A stretch of 64,000 bases of DNA, taken from positions 5,862,501-5,926,500 of the forward strand of contig NC_081331.1 in the NCBI RefSeq assembly GCF_022539665.2, written 5' to 3'. Under the pieces are notes generated by a model. It saw only the letters and a list, made by a program, of their open reading frames with translations, searched no databases and was not told the DNA's origin. Position 1 is the first letter of the stretch. Each line of letters opens with the position of its first letter. The position numbers were made by a program, and so were the translations under genes. This document shows positions 1-21,700 of the stretch, in pieces. Source of the stretch: Daphnia carinata (Eukaryota > Arthropoda > Branchiopoda > Diplostraca > Daphniidae).

Positions 1-3000
1 ACTACACAATACTGTAATATGTCTAAAATAAGAATGTAGAAAACTGTCGTGGTACAGAAGTGTATCATGCCAACAGGTATATCAGGCAGTAGTACAAAAG
101 GCCTGTTTATTATTAGGATGTTGAACGAATAGCCTACATCAATAACACGCCCAACTTAGGAAAAGAATTGCGGTCTACCTAGTCATTGCTGTAGATGAGG
201 TGTTGATCGGTTTCCAATGGCATGGAAATTTCGGCAAAGGTGTGGAATGTTCCACTGCGACGAAGGTGTTAAAATATTTTATTCCGATGAAGAAGAATCC
301 GTGATGAGGTGATAGATGGACGCTTTGGGGCAGGAGTCATTTTCGGAAAAAGCGACAACGATTACAGGTGAAGGGTTATAACCAAAGTATCAGGATCGCT
401 CATTCTTACCAAATTTGTTCTTTGGAAGTCACCTGTTCAAGAGGAGGGGTAAAAGTTTCTTTTGTAAGGAATATCTTGGCATTACAACATACTTAGATAC
501 TTCAAAATTCTTCCGTTCTTTTTCCTCTTTTTTTTTTTTTTTTGTTTTTGTTGTTGTTGTTGTTGTTGTTGTTGCTTAATCAAGAGTTTCTTCGTCATAA
601 TTTTTCTGTTACCTATAGATTTGTTTGGTTGTTATATCCAGATCTTTACATTGGTAAGGCATAACAAACCGAACTAGATCTTCTAAATGAGTCAGACGTA
701 CGGCGCGTACCCACTAGGTTCCAGGTACACGTTGTATTTAAACTCTGGTTTTCATTGCCTTAAGTAATTTCTCTTCGACACTAGTTTTCGCACCTGTTTG
801 TTCGGATAGTTCTGAAAAATTGCAAATATTTTATAACGTAGGAAGTTTTATCGACGCTTCGAAACCGAGGGAAGGGGTATTCTAAAATCCATGTTGGCCG
901 AATCTATCTTTCCAACCCGTGCTTTTCGGTATCCAACCTTTAGCCTTTAGACTTACCAGTTACAGTAACTCAATTTCCTTAGCTTTACTGCTACAGTGTA
1001 TATACACCTAGGAAACAGTAAAATCCTAGTGGCATCCATTGTATAGCTTTAGTTCTAACGAGTTCTTTCCTGTTATTCTTACATTATAGATCCATTACAA
1101 CCGCATCTACAAGGGTGACAACGTTTGTAGTTGACAAAATGAAAAATCGCGTGTAGCTGCCGAAACCCATCATAAAGCTTTCCACAGAGCGGCCGTTTTC
1201 CGGTCATGGCTGTCTGTTTACATCGTCAAATTCAAAAGGAAGGGTGAAATGGCGCCGGAGCAATTTAGAAGGGTGATACCACTTCAGAAGGAAGGTCAGT
1301 GCAAAAAATGTAGATTAGCGAATGATGTGATCTAGCATAAAGTACGTATCTTTACGCATCTGTTATGAAAGAAAGGTGTCTGGATTGCACCAACTTGATC
1401 CGATATTGTTATGCCTAGCAACCGCGGATGTTAAGAGGCTCTAATTTATTTTTTCTTTACTTCGTTATAATTTTTTTTTATTAATTCCCGCGTCTGCGTC
1501 AAATTATTTTATTTTTTCTTCGTTTTTTTTGGTTCGTGAACGTTCCAGAAGTTAATTTTATCGTTCTGTAAAATTTTATCGTCCAAGATAAGAATGTTAA
1601 AATGGAATCTTCCCCATTTTCGAATTTTTTCCGTGAGAAGTACAAGGAAGTTAGTAGTTTGCAAATACGGCCACAAGATGGCGATGAGTTTGCGACAGGG
1701 TTACTTTTTCTGCTAGCAAGACGCTTCAAACCGCAATTTGCTTCGTCATCACCAAAGTAACGGGCAACGAATAACATTAAACAGGGAATTGGCAAAAAAC
1801 ATTCGAACAATAACCTTAATCATTATTTACTCCAAAATTAGTGGAATCTCTACCCAACGTCATGCGAATTCTCTCCGCGAGTTTGTCACAGCTTTGACCA
1901 AGTTTTGCTTCCTCACTTCTCGTGAGATTTACTTGTTTTGATTTTGGCTAGAGTTCTAGGAGCTTCTTGATATGCGGAAGATCGTTTGACTTGATTAGAC
2001 AAGGGGCATGCGGTTACTTTAAATCTCATTTCCATGTCGCAGAAAAATAGTTTGCTACACAAGTAATGTTGGATTGTGGCGAAGGGTGTATTGTTACTTC
2101 ATAACTTGCCAATTATTTGGAATGTTTTAATGCAGAACAATGTGACGGGGAAGTTTAATTTGCGGATTAAGGATATTCTCACACGCGTACTGACCTGCTG
2201 ACCATGTCCTAACATTTTCAAGTACAAAAGCTTTGTTTTTTGTGTTATCTTTTTTCCGAAAATGACTAATGCGTAAACTTTACAACTGTCTTAAGCCGTT
2301 TCTTGCGTATCACCCGTAGTAAAAAGTCTGATGCACTGTAACTTACGCCGCCACCATTCACGAAATCGCGAGTGATTCATCGGGTTGCCATTTTACTGGG
2401 CACGGTTGACAGTAGGAATTCCCAACTTTTGACAGTCGGAAGTTGCTATGGCGTGCATTTGGTCGAGTTGACTCGCGAACCCCATGTTAAAAAAAATTCA
2501 ATCTTGAATATCTTCTTTGGACCCCCTTCTCCCGTTTCGTTCACACTTGAACCGCCGCAAGTCCCGGAAGCGTGTTAATCCATAATCGAAAGAAGAAAAA
2601 AAAACCGCGACTTGGACGAATAAAAGTGAAAACCAAAACCAAACTTACAAACACAAATGTCTTTGGTTTCCGATAGATGATAGTAGAAAAAAGAAGTTGA
2701 AATGTAGTAAAAAAAATTTAACCCAAAATGTGAACGCCCCGTGTGTATTTAGATGTTTTCATCACTGTAGCAACTCGTTTGAGCATTAGGAATTGACATG
2801 AATTTTTTCACGATTTGCGAAGGTCATTTAAAAATCGTATGCGTTTTGCGTGGGGTTTTGAATCTCTCGGCGTGACGACATCTTTCAACAAAGTCACGAA
2901 GAAAATATGCGCCGGCTTATTATACAGAAAGTATGGACACTGCCAGTGGGTGTGTGAACAAAGAGTCAAGCAACGTTTGCTTTCTCTCTTGGCGTGACTC

Positions 3001-3930
3001 AGTCTAGGACTTCAGCTTGACTTAATCGCCCCAGCCAATTCTATTTGTATTCTTCCTACAGAGTCCGCTAGTATCGCTATCGAATAGATTCCAAGAAAAC
3101 AGGAATTTTATTGACTACCTGTAAAAAAAAAAAAAAATGAAGAAAACCAGTTTTAAATAACTTCCGTTCGTTTCCTTACACGTCTCGCGTTTTCTTCGCA
3201 TTGGCAAATAACACGCTTCCGAGTATTGGACGAAAAATTAATGCCCGAACAACAAATGTATTCTCACGGGCCGAAAGTCACTTGCTCGGGGAGAATACAC
3301 CTGTGTTACGCTCAGAAAATCAAGGTTGAAATTCGTAGAATTATTTTTATTTTCATGTATAAGCTTTCTAGGAATTGAATAGGCATAATGGCACATAATT
3401 TTTTTTTTTCTTTTAACTGGACACTAAAAATTTAATAGCTTCTTGAAAGAAGATGTTGGCAAAGCGAGACGTTCCAATTGAACTGTGGTGATCAAGTTCA
3501 AGGATTTAGACGGCTGGTGAACGCCAACACGCCCACGAATCTCCGCCGAAGCAGAATTCCTGCCGGATGTCCTCCTCGAAAAAAAAAACCGGAAGAAAGA
3601 AACTCGTATTCCCTTTAATAATTTTTCAAGTACAGATGAACTAACGAGGTCAAACGTTGACACAAAGGGAAGCTGTAGTTTCCTTGGTGATGATTTGCTT
3701 TCCTCAAGAATGACTTGAAACAAAGAATGCTCAATTCCGTAATACTAGTCCAGAAACCCCGCCTTCTTCCGTAGACCGAACGATGAGTCACGCCGAAATT
3801 CCGTTCTTTTAAAACACGTTCGAGCGGGACGTTGAAGGAATCTCCCAGGTTTTTTTTTTTTTTTTTTCCCGATGACTAAGGCCCTCTGGCGGTTCAAGAC
3901 TCCGTTAGCGTTCCGGTCTTTGCGGCTGGC
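1..3930. other. Non-coding region upstream of the metalloproteinase gene
   Basis: No convincing exon was found on either strand. Short open frames here are AT-rich, have no splice context and no recognisable motif. The stretch holds a (TTG) microsatellite at 548-574 and scattered A/T homopolymers (for example near 3124-3137 and 3851-3867). It probably serves as upstream flanking or distal regulatory DNA of the gene that starts at 4313. Confidence 0.5.
548..574. repeat. (TTG)9 microsatellite
   Basis: Nine consecutive TTG units follow a poly-T run. Simple sequence repeat in non-coding DNA; no coding role is visible. Confidence 0.9.
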
Positions 3931-3939
3931 GTTTCCGAG

Positions 3940-4062
3940 TCACGTGACCTGTCGTGAAAGCGTGCATGCACGAGAGAGCCCCTCCCATAAATTTTCATGT
4001 TCCCGCGCACGGCAATCGTATATAAGTAAGCATTCGACGGGTTGACGGAGCCGGACTCATTC
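3940..4062 (+). promoter_or_regulatory. Core promoter of the metalloproteinase gene: E-box, TATA box, initiator
   Basis: A perfect palindromic E-box TCACGTGA lies at 3940-3947. A TATA box, TATATAAG, lies at 4019-4026. An initiator-like TCATTC lies at 4057-4062, about 38 bases downstream of the TATA box, which is slightly longer than the usual 30, so the true start could lie a few bases earlier. The first ATG that opens a signal peptide is at 4313, giving a 5' leader of about 250 bases. E-boxes of this form are bound by bHLH factors in general; which factor acts here cannot be read from sequence. Confidence 0.6.
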
Positions 4063-4312
4063 ATTTCTCTGCCACCGACCAATATCCATTGCACTTCGCT
4101 CACGTTTTCTTTTTCTTTCTTCCAATTTCAATTTTTTTTATCGCCTTTCCGTTTCTTCGTTTCGTATTTTTCGAACGACATAAACATCTATCCTCCATGT
4201 GCGACATACATCGGCGAGAGATTCGTTTTTATTACTACACCAGTGCCGTCTAGGAGTAGTTTTTCGATTGATGTACATTGTGATATTAAACTTTGTTGGG
4301 TGTTCTACAAAA

Positions 4313-12121
<7,809 letters not shown>

Positions 12122-12123
<2 letters not shown>

Positions 12124-12127
12124 TAAA
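12122..12127 (+). terminator. Polyadenylation signal AATAAA overlapping the MMP stop codon
   Basis: The stop codon TAA (12121-12123) shares two bases with a canonical AATAAA at 12122-12127, so the 3' UTR of the GPI-type transcript could be only some 20-30 bases long. Cleavage further downstream is not excluded. Confidence 0.5.
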
Positions 12128-13591
12128 GCAGTTTTTCGTTTTGAGTCTGCCTCTTGTGTTTGCCCTCACCACAAGTTTTGCGTTAGCGTGTGAATACGAA
12201 AGTGAACCGATAGCGCTGCACACACGTCCATAGACTGGGCTGTTGTGCGCTGTCTTGCAGAGACGATAGAAGAGATGAACTGTCTCTTGTGTTTTGCTCC
12301 TTGTGTATATTCAATGATGCCTATTGTGTGTCTATTTTAGGGACCAGTGCTATACACACAGACGCTTGATCTACCGAGTGTCTGTCCGCATTACGATTGT
12401 TCTCTCATAAATGATCGATCGACTCCCCCTTTTTTTTTTTTTTTTTTTTATACAGTACCGATTGAGTGCGCGCGTGTGTGTATACGTCTCGTGTTTTTGT
12501 TTTGGGTAGTTGCTTTCATTTTTCCCTCTTGTGTGTCTCGCGCACTTGTATCTCGAATGTATTGTGTATAGAACTGTATAGAACGTCTGCGAATGATCGA
12601 GCATCTCTATTTACACGGCTGTCTAGCCCCCTGCAGTGCGCAATCCTTTAAAGGTTAAGTGAGGTACGTTAGGAGCGCCAGAAAAATAAGAGAACAGGGT
12701 TAAAGCTTTGTATTGTGTAAACGTGTCGATGACTTCATATTTTTGACCCCACAAAGAACTCAAGTTATTTTTTTTTGTTTGTTATGAGAGGCGCCATTTT
12801 TATTGAGTAGATTGTTTTTTTTTTTTTTTTTTAAATAACGTATATGTGTATGCTATAAGGAAATGGAACGACCGCCCGTTTTTATCAAAGTCACATGTTT
12901 TGTTGGGTCCGTGTGGTTTGAATGTTGCGCCGGAAGTTTGGGATGAAATGTACTCTCGTTTGTATTTCCGTTCTTGTCTATTTTTTTTCTTTTCAATCTT
13001 TTTTTCTGTTAACAAAAAAAGAGAAAAGGTCGCAATGGATTCATTGAGTTGGAATCCGTCGCTTGTAACCGTGACGATGATGATGTCATACGAAAATACA
13101 TGAAAAGAACGAAAATTTATACATTCAACTACATCACCATACACTATATACGCGCATGTATATATAGTAGTATATACACAGTCTATCAAAAGCATTCACC
13201 CTGAACAACAACAGCCTTTCCCCTCGTCCTACCAGAAGGGACTTAAAAAAAAAAAGGAAGAGAATCAAGAGTTGTGTCTATTGATTGCGGTGTGACGGTG
13301 ACAGATGCACACAGCATCGCCCCCTTCTCTTGTACATATATTTCTCTCTCTCTGAAAAAAAAAAAAAAAAAAAAGAGAGAACCCTCTACTTATTCAATTC
13401 GTCGTCTTTTTATCCTCTCCCCCCCCCCCGACTTGCATCTCGAATGTTTTGAAAAAGGATTTATATCGTCAGCCGAGCATCACATACTGTTGTGCCCATT
13501 AGTCTGGTAGTGTGTGTGTGTATGTGCATACTCAGAGTCATCCATCTGTCTATTATTTTAGAGAGTAAAGATAGCGAAGGCGGCGCATAAA

Positions 13592-13829
13592 TCAATGCAC
13601 GGTCCAGAAGCTTTGATTCACGAAGCAAATCGTGATTAAAACGCAGCAATTTGCCATCGGATATACACCAGCCTTGCAGAGTCCAGTGTTGTTTTTATCG
13701 ATGTTTCTCGAGAGGCCGGGGACGCAATCGGTCGACACTGAGCTGGAATTAATTGACATTGGGCCGCGCTCAGCTATTCCACTGTCCTTGGCAGTGATAC
13801 GGTCGAATTGCACTTTGCCTATGGGAGCG
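13592..13829 (-). CDS. Possible terminal exon, unrecognised protein
   Basis: On the minus strand a strong 3' splice site (a long pyrimidine run ending GCTTAG) is followed by a 78-codon open frame that ends TGA at 13592-13594. Third positions are rich in C/G and the frame contains several cysteines (DCVPGLSRN, GLCKAG, ANCC). A possible donor (GTGTAT) inside could end the exon near 13669. No upstream exon was found and the plus strand is also open here, so this is only a candidate. Confidence 0.22.
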
Positions 13830-13913
13830 CTAAGCAACGGGCAAAAGAAAAAAAAAAAAGGGGGAAATAGACGATCGGATTTAAAATCCTTTTGCTGTTT
13901 GGAGAACTGCTAG

Positions 13914-14063
13914 AAAAGTAATATTAGGAAAGAGATCAACTATCATCGTATAAAAGAGAGGCAGAGAGTCTTTGCACAGTCTGAGCGTTTGCACATGCAG
14001 TCCTTTTCCAACAAGGACGAAAACTTGAGCTTTAACTCGTCCGGAATGTACGAGGCGCTTTAA
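13914..14063 (+). CDS. Possible small exon or ORF next to a TATA-like motif
   Basis: An open frame of 49 codons ends TAA at 14061-14063; its end reads SFNSSGMYEAL. A possible acceptor ends at 13927. A perfect TATAAAAG at 13949-13956 offers a second reading, namely a promoter followed by a 22-codon ORF starting at the ATG near 13995. The minus strand is also open. Function unknown. Confidence 0.15.
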   Translation, partial: KSNIRKEINYHRIKERQRVFAQSERLHMQSFSNKDENLSFNSSGMYEAL

Positions 14064-17000
14064 CAAACAACTTCCCGTTTTTCCTTTTTTTTTTTGTACA
14101 TTCGCATATGTATATAGAAGGCGAACGAATAGAACTTCTCTCGATATGCTATAGTATCAACTGTAGTGCCAGTTGCTTTTATGGCAATATTTTTTTTTTC
14201 TTTCTTGGACGATCCGGAAAACAGCCATCAAGGAGGTTGGATTGAAAGAAAAAAGGATTTGCCAAACATCGGACGGGCGGCAACATGTGAGCAGCACTCT
14301 CTCTCTCTCTCTCTCTCTTTTTGATGGATCAATATTGATACAGTCATACGTTATATTATTGTTCGGTTGATGGTGCGTAGACTCCGTGTATAAATAAGAA
14401 AGAAAAGAAAAAAAAAGGAGGGGAAAGAGTGGCGGATAAAACACGATATGATCCATCAACAGCAGCCTTATAGAACAGCTCTCTTAGCACCACTTTGAAG
14501 AGAGAGATGGAAACTGTTGTTGACACTTGGTGACTTTCACTAGACCGTGGCTACCCTCTTGTATTTGAATATTTCATCAATGTATGCATAAAATTTCACT
14601 ATTTTTCATCCCCCCCCCCACACTTTATTTCTTTTCGTGTACAGAATATTTGTTCGTGACGTGCGTGATTTTTTCTATCAATATTTGAAAGGACAATCCC
14701 TTGTAGATCCGTCTGAACTGCCCTTTTTTTTTTCTAGACAGCCATGATAAACATAAGGCTGAACTTATCATGTCCGACACTTAAACGTGTAACACTTGAC
14801 AAAATAGTCTGACTCACATTTTTATTAAAATTATTATTTATTTCTCTTTTTCCGGTTCACGTATTCAACAGTTTTCAGGACGCTCTACTTTCAACAATTC
14901 ATTCGAGTCGAACTCTTGTGTCTACCTTTCTCTCTTTCAATCTTTCAGACACCAATTCGCATTTCTCCGAAATGTTTCTCATTTCTTGCCTTCTTTTTTT
15001 TTTTGGTTTAAAAATTTTTTATTGCAAAAAATGTGAGACGTATTAAAATAACTGGGGCGGACCCAATTTCTCCGAAACCCCCCTCCAGTCGTTCAAAAAA
15101 CACAGACGAATAGAACTGGAGGCGCTTCACGATTTATGGCCCCAATATATTCAAAAAAAGAGATCCGGGTTTGCCCTGTTTATTTGGCAAATCTGTAGTC
15201 ACTGTGTTGGCTATAAATATACACATGTACAAGGCATATCACGGTACAATAACTTAAACAAAAAAAAAAAAAAAAAAAAAAAAAATAAATAAAGGATATT
15301 ATTCAGAGAGTAACCCGACGAACAAGATCGGGAGAGAGAACGAGATTGGGCTAAAAGAGCGGCGCAAGGGCGGGCGGGCTGACGGCCGAAAGCAATCCCC
15401 TTGATATTCGCAGCCGTCATTACTTATTCTGTCCGCCGCTTTGTACATAAGCTTTTTACTTGTAACAAGACGGACGGACACGAGCAGTGAATTCAATTAG
15501 AAAAGAAAGATCCGCCAGCAGCAGCAGCCGTTTTCCATTATCATTGAAAGTGAGGAATACATTACACGGTCTTGTAACGATATAAATGCGTAAATAAATA
15601 GGGCACGCTCCTACACGCGGCTCGCCTTATTTCTCTTGTTTGGTCGCTTATAATGTGAACGCAATCCATCTGTGCTGCCAACTTCCCTTCTTCCTTCTCC
15701 CCCCCCCCCTTTTTTTTCCCCTTCTTCTTCTTTTCTTTTTGTACCCCCTCCCCCCTTACTATACCATACAGACAGAGAACTGCAATCCAAGTTGGTGTTG
15801 ACCCGAACTTTTTTTTTTCGATCCGGCTGGCAGTCTGTTCCAGGCCCCCACGCCTTTTTCCCACCTCCGCAAAAGTCTCAGCCACATATGTTGTTTTTAT
15901 GTATATATATATAGCGTGATGTTGGATCATCATTTATATGAACCCTCTCCATTTTGTCCACCCCTCCCAATGCATATCGCTGAATAGACATAATGGCTGA
16001 TTCATCAGCTGTGATAATCCCACCGGCCTTTCAAAGCTCCGCCCTAACGGATCCGTCCGTTTATTGGTGCTGTTTTTGTCTGCGTGTCAATAATTAGGGC
16101 TGATCCCTCTACATCCCGTCTGTCGTCAGAATTCATCCGAGCATTTAAACAAAATAAATGTTGATTGCAATTCAGCGATGCTTTTAATCGCAAACGAACG
16201 ACGCAATAAAAAAGAGGGAAGAAACTTTTCTTATTTTACATTCGAGATAATAGATGTTAATGTACACAGGGACTAATAAAAGTGTTTTTTTTTTTTTTTT
16301 TGTTAAAGAAAAAAACTTTTATTTTATTTTATTTTTTTTTTTTTTTGAGTCGGCTACTTGTGTAACCCGAGTTGATTGACTCGTTTCAGTTTGACTTGTT
16401 TAACACTGCGCGCAGCCGGCACAGCATGTAGACACATCACTACGCTTTTGGGTCCCCCCCCCAGAAAGTTCACTTTGACAAGTCTTGTTATACGACGATG
16501 CTGACTCGAGGGAGGTCTGATTATGCAAATTGTTTCTTATACGCAAAAAAGAAACTTTTGTTGAACTTTTCGAAAAAAAATAAAAGATGGGGGCGAATGG
16601 GGTCGGCCATCAAGTCGGCGGTAGAACACGGCTTAATCAAGTCACATTCGTCACGAAGGTCAGGAAGTTGTCGCCCACTTTGCCTTTCCCCCCCTTTTTT
16701 TTTTTCTTTTTCAATCCCTTCCTATTTTATTCACGTCGACTAGATATAGTCAATCTGCGGCCACCTTCTCCCCTCCCCCCCTTCTGATTTTTAAATATTC
16801 TATCCGCGCTGGTGGTTTAAAACGAAGGGCTGGGATTCAATCATTCAAAAGGCCCCACACACACACCCTACGACATTCGAGCAGGGTAATGAACTCCTTG
16901 GCTGCGAGGGACCCTTCCCTATAAGATGTATACTAGCGTGTGTCTCTCTTCTGATGAATAGAATCTTCAATAAGATGCTAATATCACCAAGGCCCCAACA

Positions 17001-18799
17001 ATTTATGGGGAAACTGCCCTTTTGAATCGATCGAGGCTTTTAAAGAGTTATAACGCAGCGCCAATATTACACGATTGGATGCTATCCTCAATTGTCAATT
17101 TTTGCATGTGAAAGAAATTCTTTATGATCACTTTTTTTTTGTTGTTGTTCAGACATCTCTGTTACTGCGGCGGTAAAAAAAAAGAAGGGAAAATGCCTTC
17201 ACGAAAAAAAAAAAAGCCGTGCACGTTGAGAAAAAAATCGAATTTGAAATGTTGGGGCCAAATACAAAAAAAAAAAAAAGGGGGACCATTCATTCGGTTG
17301 AATTGCAACACAAAATTCGATAGCTGTCTTGTATGTGTATAGAAATGACGCATTCCTTCGATTTAAAAAAAAAGAAAAAAAAAAAGAAAAGTGATGCCCA
17401 AATTGAAAGGCAGCTTGATGGGACTTTTATAGGAACTCAAGCGGAAACAAGAAGATTACAACACAAAAAAAAAGGAGGGAGAAAGAAATCAATGTGTGAA
17501 TGTTATATACGTATATATATATATTTAAAAAAAAAAAAAAAGGATAGGGAACATCCAATTATATTCGACTGCTCTATTGGTTTCGACAGCGTTCAAAACC
17601 ATTTGATTCCCACTTTGATTCACATTTCAATTGGTAGGCTGTCAACCGTCTCTTCAAAGGCGCAAAAAAAAAATTGTTCTTTGTATATGCTATTCTTTTT
17701 TATTCTTCTTTATTGCTACTTTAACCTACAAAGAGGTTACACTCTGTTGTATATATAAATGTCTGTATCATGCTTATCACAAGTAACGTGACGCCAATCA
17801 ACTTTAATCTATAGACGTAAAATGGGAAGACAACAAAAGATCTATACTCGTCACATGTCCGCACAGTTCATCGAAGAACGTCCTAATTGGACGAGATATC
17901 GAGTTCGCCAGAAAGACTGTGCGGACGTTTCCCGAAAACAAGGGCGAGACAAACAACAATTTGTTTCGCAGTTCTTGCTGATTGTGCCCTACTGTACTTG
18001 AGGATCAATGTTGTTTGTTGTCTTTTAGCTCTCCCCCCCCCCCCTCACGTCCCCAGATTCTTCTTGTTATAGTAACTAACTTCGAAAGGCGACACCCAGT
18101 CATCAATGGCCCCTGTAAATTTAGCTGATCAAAAAAAAAAAAAAAGTGTCATGATTTCAACAAAAATCAATAAAGACTTTTATAATGAGACGCCTCGGCA
18201 AAATCAAGCGTGTATTGTTTGATTCAATATTTTCGTTTTGAGCATTTAGAATTGATTGAATGATTGGATTAGTTTCACTGCTCGAAATTGAACTAATTGT
18301 ATAGGGGGACGTGTAATGCACCCAGCCGCTGTTTACAGTTTTAGAGGATCTCGTTGTTTGACAAGCGCAGTCAGCAGCCATGATAAAGTGAAGCGAAAAG
18401 ACGTACGTAATGTTTCCGCTGACTGATTCTTCGAACCGAACGTGATTTCATCACAATTCGTCCAGTCGTCAGAGTGTGTGTGTGTACATTGTACATAAAG
18501 AGCTAATTAAATAGAGTTGCATTTGACGTAGGACCTTTCTTCATACGGATGTACATCTTGAAACGTCGCCCTCCTCCCCCTCCTCCTTCCATTTTATTTT
18601 TCTGTTCCTCCTCTCCCATTTTCGCAAATAATTTCAAACTTTCATTACGGTGAAAGGTTCGCTAGAAAATTAACGCACCCCTTCAAGCAAAAATTGGACT
18701 TCAAAAGGCAAAGAGTCTCGTCCTACGTTACAAGCGCGTGCCATTTTTTTTCATTTTTTTCGTCTTAGTACAGCACTCCAGATGATGCCTGACGTACGT

Positions 18800-21700
18800 A
18801 GGTAAAACTTACATTTCACGACGTGCTCTGTATGAGCATAGTTTCACCGAACTAAAAAGTTTAAAGTGCAGATTTTCAACAGGTTCTCTAGTACACGATG
18901 GGCTATGAACGTACATGTTATAGGCAGCAGGTTTAGTCAGCCGTTGCTAACCTTCTTGATTAATATTTGGCTGATTTGCGTTACATGGAAACGTTTAGCA
19001 GAGCTAAATCGCACTGTGGTGCACGCTGGCATTTGCATTAAGGCAATAATTAGCGAGTTACGAAGGCTCCTCGTGTAACTTGAATATTCAATTGCCTTTA
19101 CATGTTTAGGTGTTTCATTGTAGCTTAAGATTTTGTATGCGTGTTTCGAAATTGATGTTCGAAAAGCTATCGAGTGTTATGCGTGGGCGGTATAATTTCT
19201 CGACTGATGTCAATCCCGAGAGATGACCAGCGCACTCATTAAGCCTTTTGTCTATGCAATTGCAACTAGCACTGCATCGATAAAGCAAAATGAATCCATC
19301 CCGTTAGTGTGTCGCAATTTGGTAGTTGATAAAATGACGAAAGGTAAGACAGGATAAGAGTTGCATAACAAACGCAATCAAGGGATTGCCAAATGTTCGT
19401 GAGAAAATTTTTAATTACATGTCAAAGTGAAAAGAGAAAAGAAAATGCGGGTATCCCTATTTAAATTTCGCAGTGTAACGAGAAGAAAAAAAAAATTAAG
19501 CAAGAAAAGAAGGTTATAATGGCTATTAACAAGTTGATATGGCTTAATAACAAACAGAAAAACAAAAATCGTTTTTTCTTAGTTCTTCTGGCGGGAACAC
19601 TTGAGAAATTTGAAATGTACGGTAGAAACCAAGTCGTATATTCCGGCCTTACGGTGAACGGTCGGATCATTAGCCGTTCCGGCTTGTTCGTATTCAACTC
19701 ATCTGTTTCATTCACTATCGGACTTGGTAGAAATGTTTATATTTCGAGGGACACACCCAGTTGATTCGCACATATTGGGATCTTTGCCAATAAAGAAACG
19801 GTGAACCACGTCGCTTTCTATTAGTAACGCAACAACATTCGAATATATAGAACAACCGACTGATTTTGCAACGCTGGGAACCGCGAACGGCAAAATTTAC
19901 TTCCAAAAAAGAAATCGGTACTTTACGCAAAAGAAATTGGCAAACATTTCTTGGGAACGATTGTAAATCGCTGTACGACATGCACGACCGAATTGTTTAT
20001 CTCTGCTTCCAGGCTCAACAGGTGGTATGTCCATGTTTTTACCACACGGAATTGGGCTACATTTTTTCCAACGAAATAAGATGACAATTTAAGAAAAAGA
20101 AAAATGATGCAATTTTTTTTTTTCTTCAACCGCGGAAGCAGATAAAAAGACTCTGACTTTATCGCTTCATTTCAATAGTAATCTTATCTTGTGACAGCAC
20201 AAACTGGAACAACAGCAATGTCTTCAGTGCCAAGGGCAACTTGCATTTCAATACGGTACCGTCCCGGACGTTTTCTGATAAGATTTATGCGGAACGCTTC
20301 TGTATGTAGATAACCTTTGTGTACATCGACGTGAAATAAGACACCTTACAAGTGCTCTAGCCCCGAGCGTCAAGAGTTAAAGGGAAGACACTGAAAAGTA
20401 TAAAGTTCGGTTACAGATTGCGCACACAAAACATTGCGTCATATGTTGGGTGTTATTCCAAATGAGCTGAGAAATTAGAAATCTCAAACAAGGACACTAT
20501 GAGAGTCATTTTTCTATGTGACGTGTGCATACATACCACCATTTGTAAATGGTTTCCCTTTTCGGGAAAAACGCAATGATCTAATAGTCTGTTTAGTGCC
20601 AACAATTTTCGCTTAGCGATTAGACACCCAGACAAACACCGCCCATCATTTTCAACGTGTCACGTATAATTTTTTCCTGTTCTTAATCGATGGAATTTGA
20701 CATTTTGATTACACGCGTTTATTTACTAAAACAAGAGATTGCATTGTCACGTCTTTGTCCGCCATCATTAGTAGTCCAGCAACCAAACTAAATCACCTTG
20801 CGTTTTTGTTTGAGAAACGGCTCATTAAGATAATACAGTAGCTGCATTTTTAATCTGGCCACTGTAAAGGGACAAAAAAAAAAAATGAAACCGTGAAGCC
20901 GGTTGTCAAGGTGACCTAGATTCTTCATAGTGGGGCACACAATCGCCAATCAGCATATGTTGTTTTCGAATGCCAAAACAACCACGAAAAAGCAGCAGTG
21001 CATCAACAAACATTCCGAATAACAGCTAAAACTTATACTACGTCTTTTGCAATTATCAGGCATTTTAGATCTCTAATGCGCCTCGATATAAAGTCCGCCC
21101 ACGAAAATGTATATCAACTTCCCACTCTGCTAAAGTCTATCTAAAGCTCTCACATTCACAATAAGCCCCAGCGTTTTCTTCTGCATCTGCAAACTACATC
21201 CACCATCGAAAAAGCAAAGGACTTCTTTACCAAAAAAGATCACGTACAAAAGACGTTTTTTTTTTCCAAATTCATAACAAGACTGTGCAAGCTGATCGTG
21301 TACGTAGTACTTTGCACTTGTGAAGGATATATATATAGCCGGTGAGCCGTCCTTTGTAAAAACAACAGTTAGTGTGTGTGTGTGTGTGTCCTCCGTGTGC
21401 GTGCGCATCGTGCATATAGAAAAGCGCTTCAACGTCCAATTAATTCCCGAAAAGGGGGCTTATGTATGTATACGAGTTATTATATGCCAGCCAAGTTGGG
21501 CAAAAAGCATCCAAGGATTCTTCTTTGTGTACATGCACCCCGCACTAGAAATCCGAGGGGGGTCGTTGATGTCTCTGGAGTTCAAACATGCATAGTCTCT
21601 AGCCAATAATCCACCAGCAACAGTTTGATAAGTGTAAATCAAGCCTCATTATCCTTTGTATACACGTAATTAAAAACGGATAGCATGTCATTCAACTGTA

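Larger units (their letters stand above)
12128..18800. other. Gene-poor, homopolymer-rich DNA after the MMP gene
   Basis: Mostly A/T and C/G homopolymers, short dinucleotide repeats and purine- or pyrimidine-rich tracts. Open frames are made largely of Lys or Phe runs and are not believed. The exception is a higher-complexity island at 13592-14063, listed separately. No RNA gene was recognised. Confidence 0.5.

Noticed and set aside
15562-15933. 123-codon minus-strand ORF
   Set aside because: Largely poly-Lys and Gly/Glu from purine-rich simple sequence; no splice context or motif.
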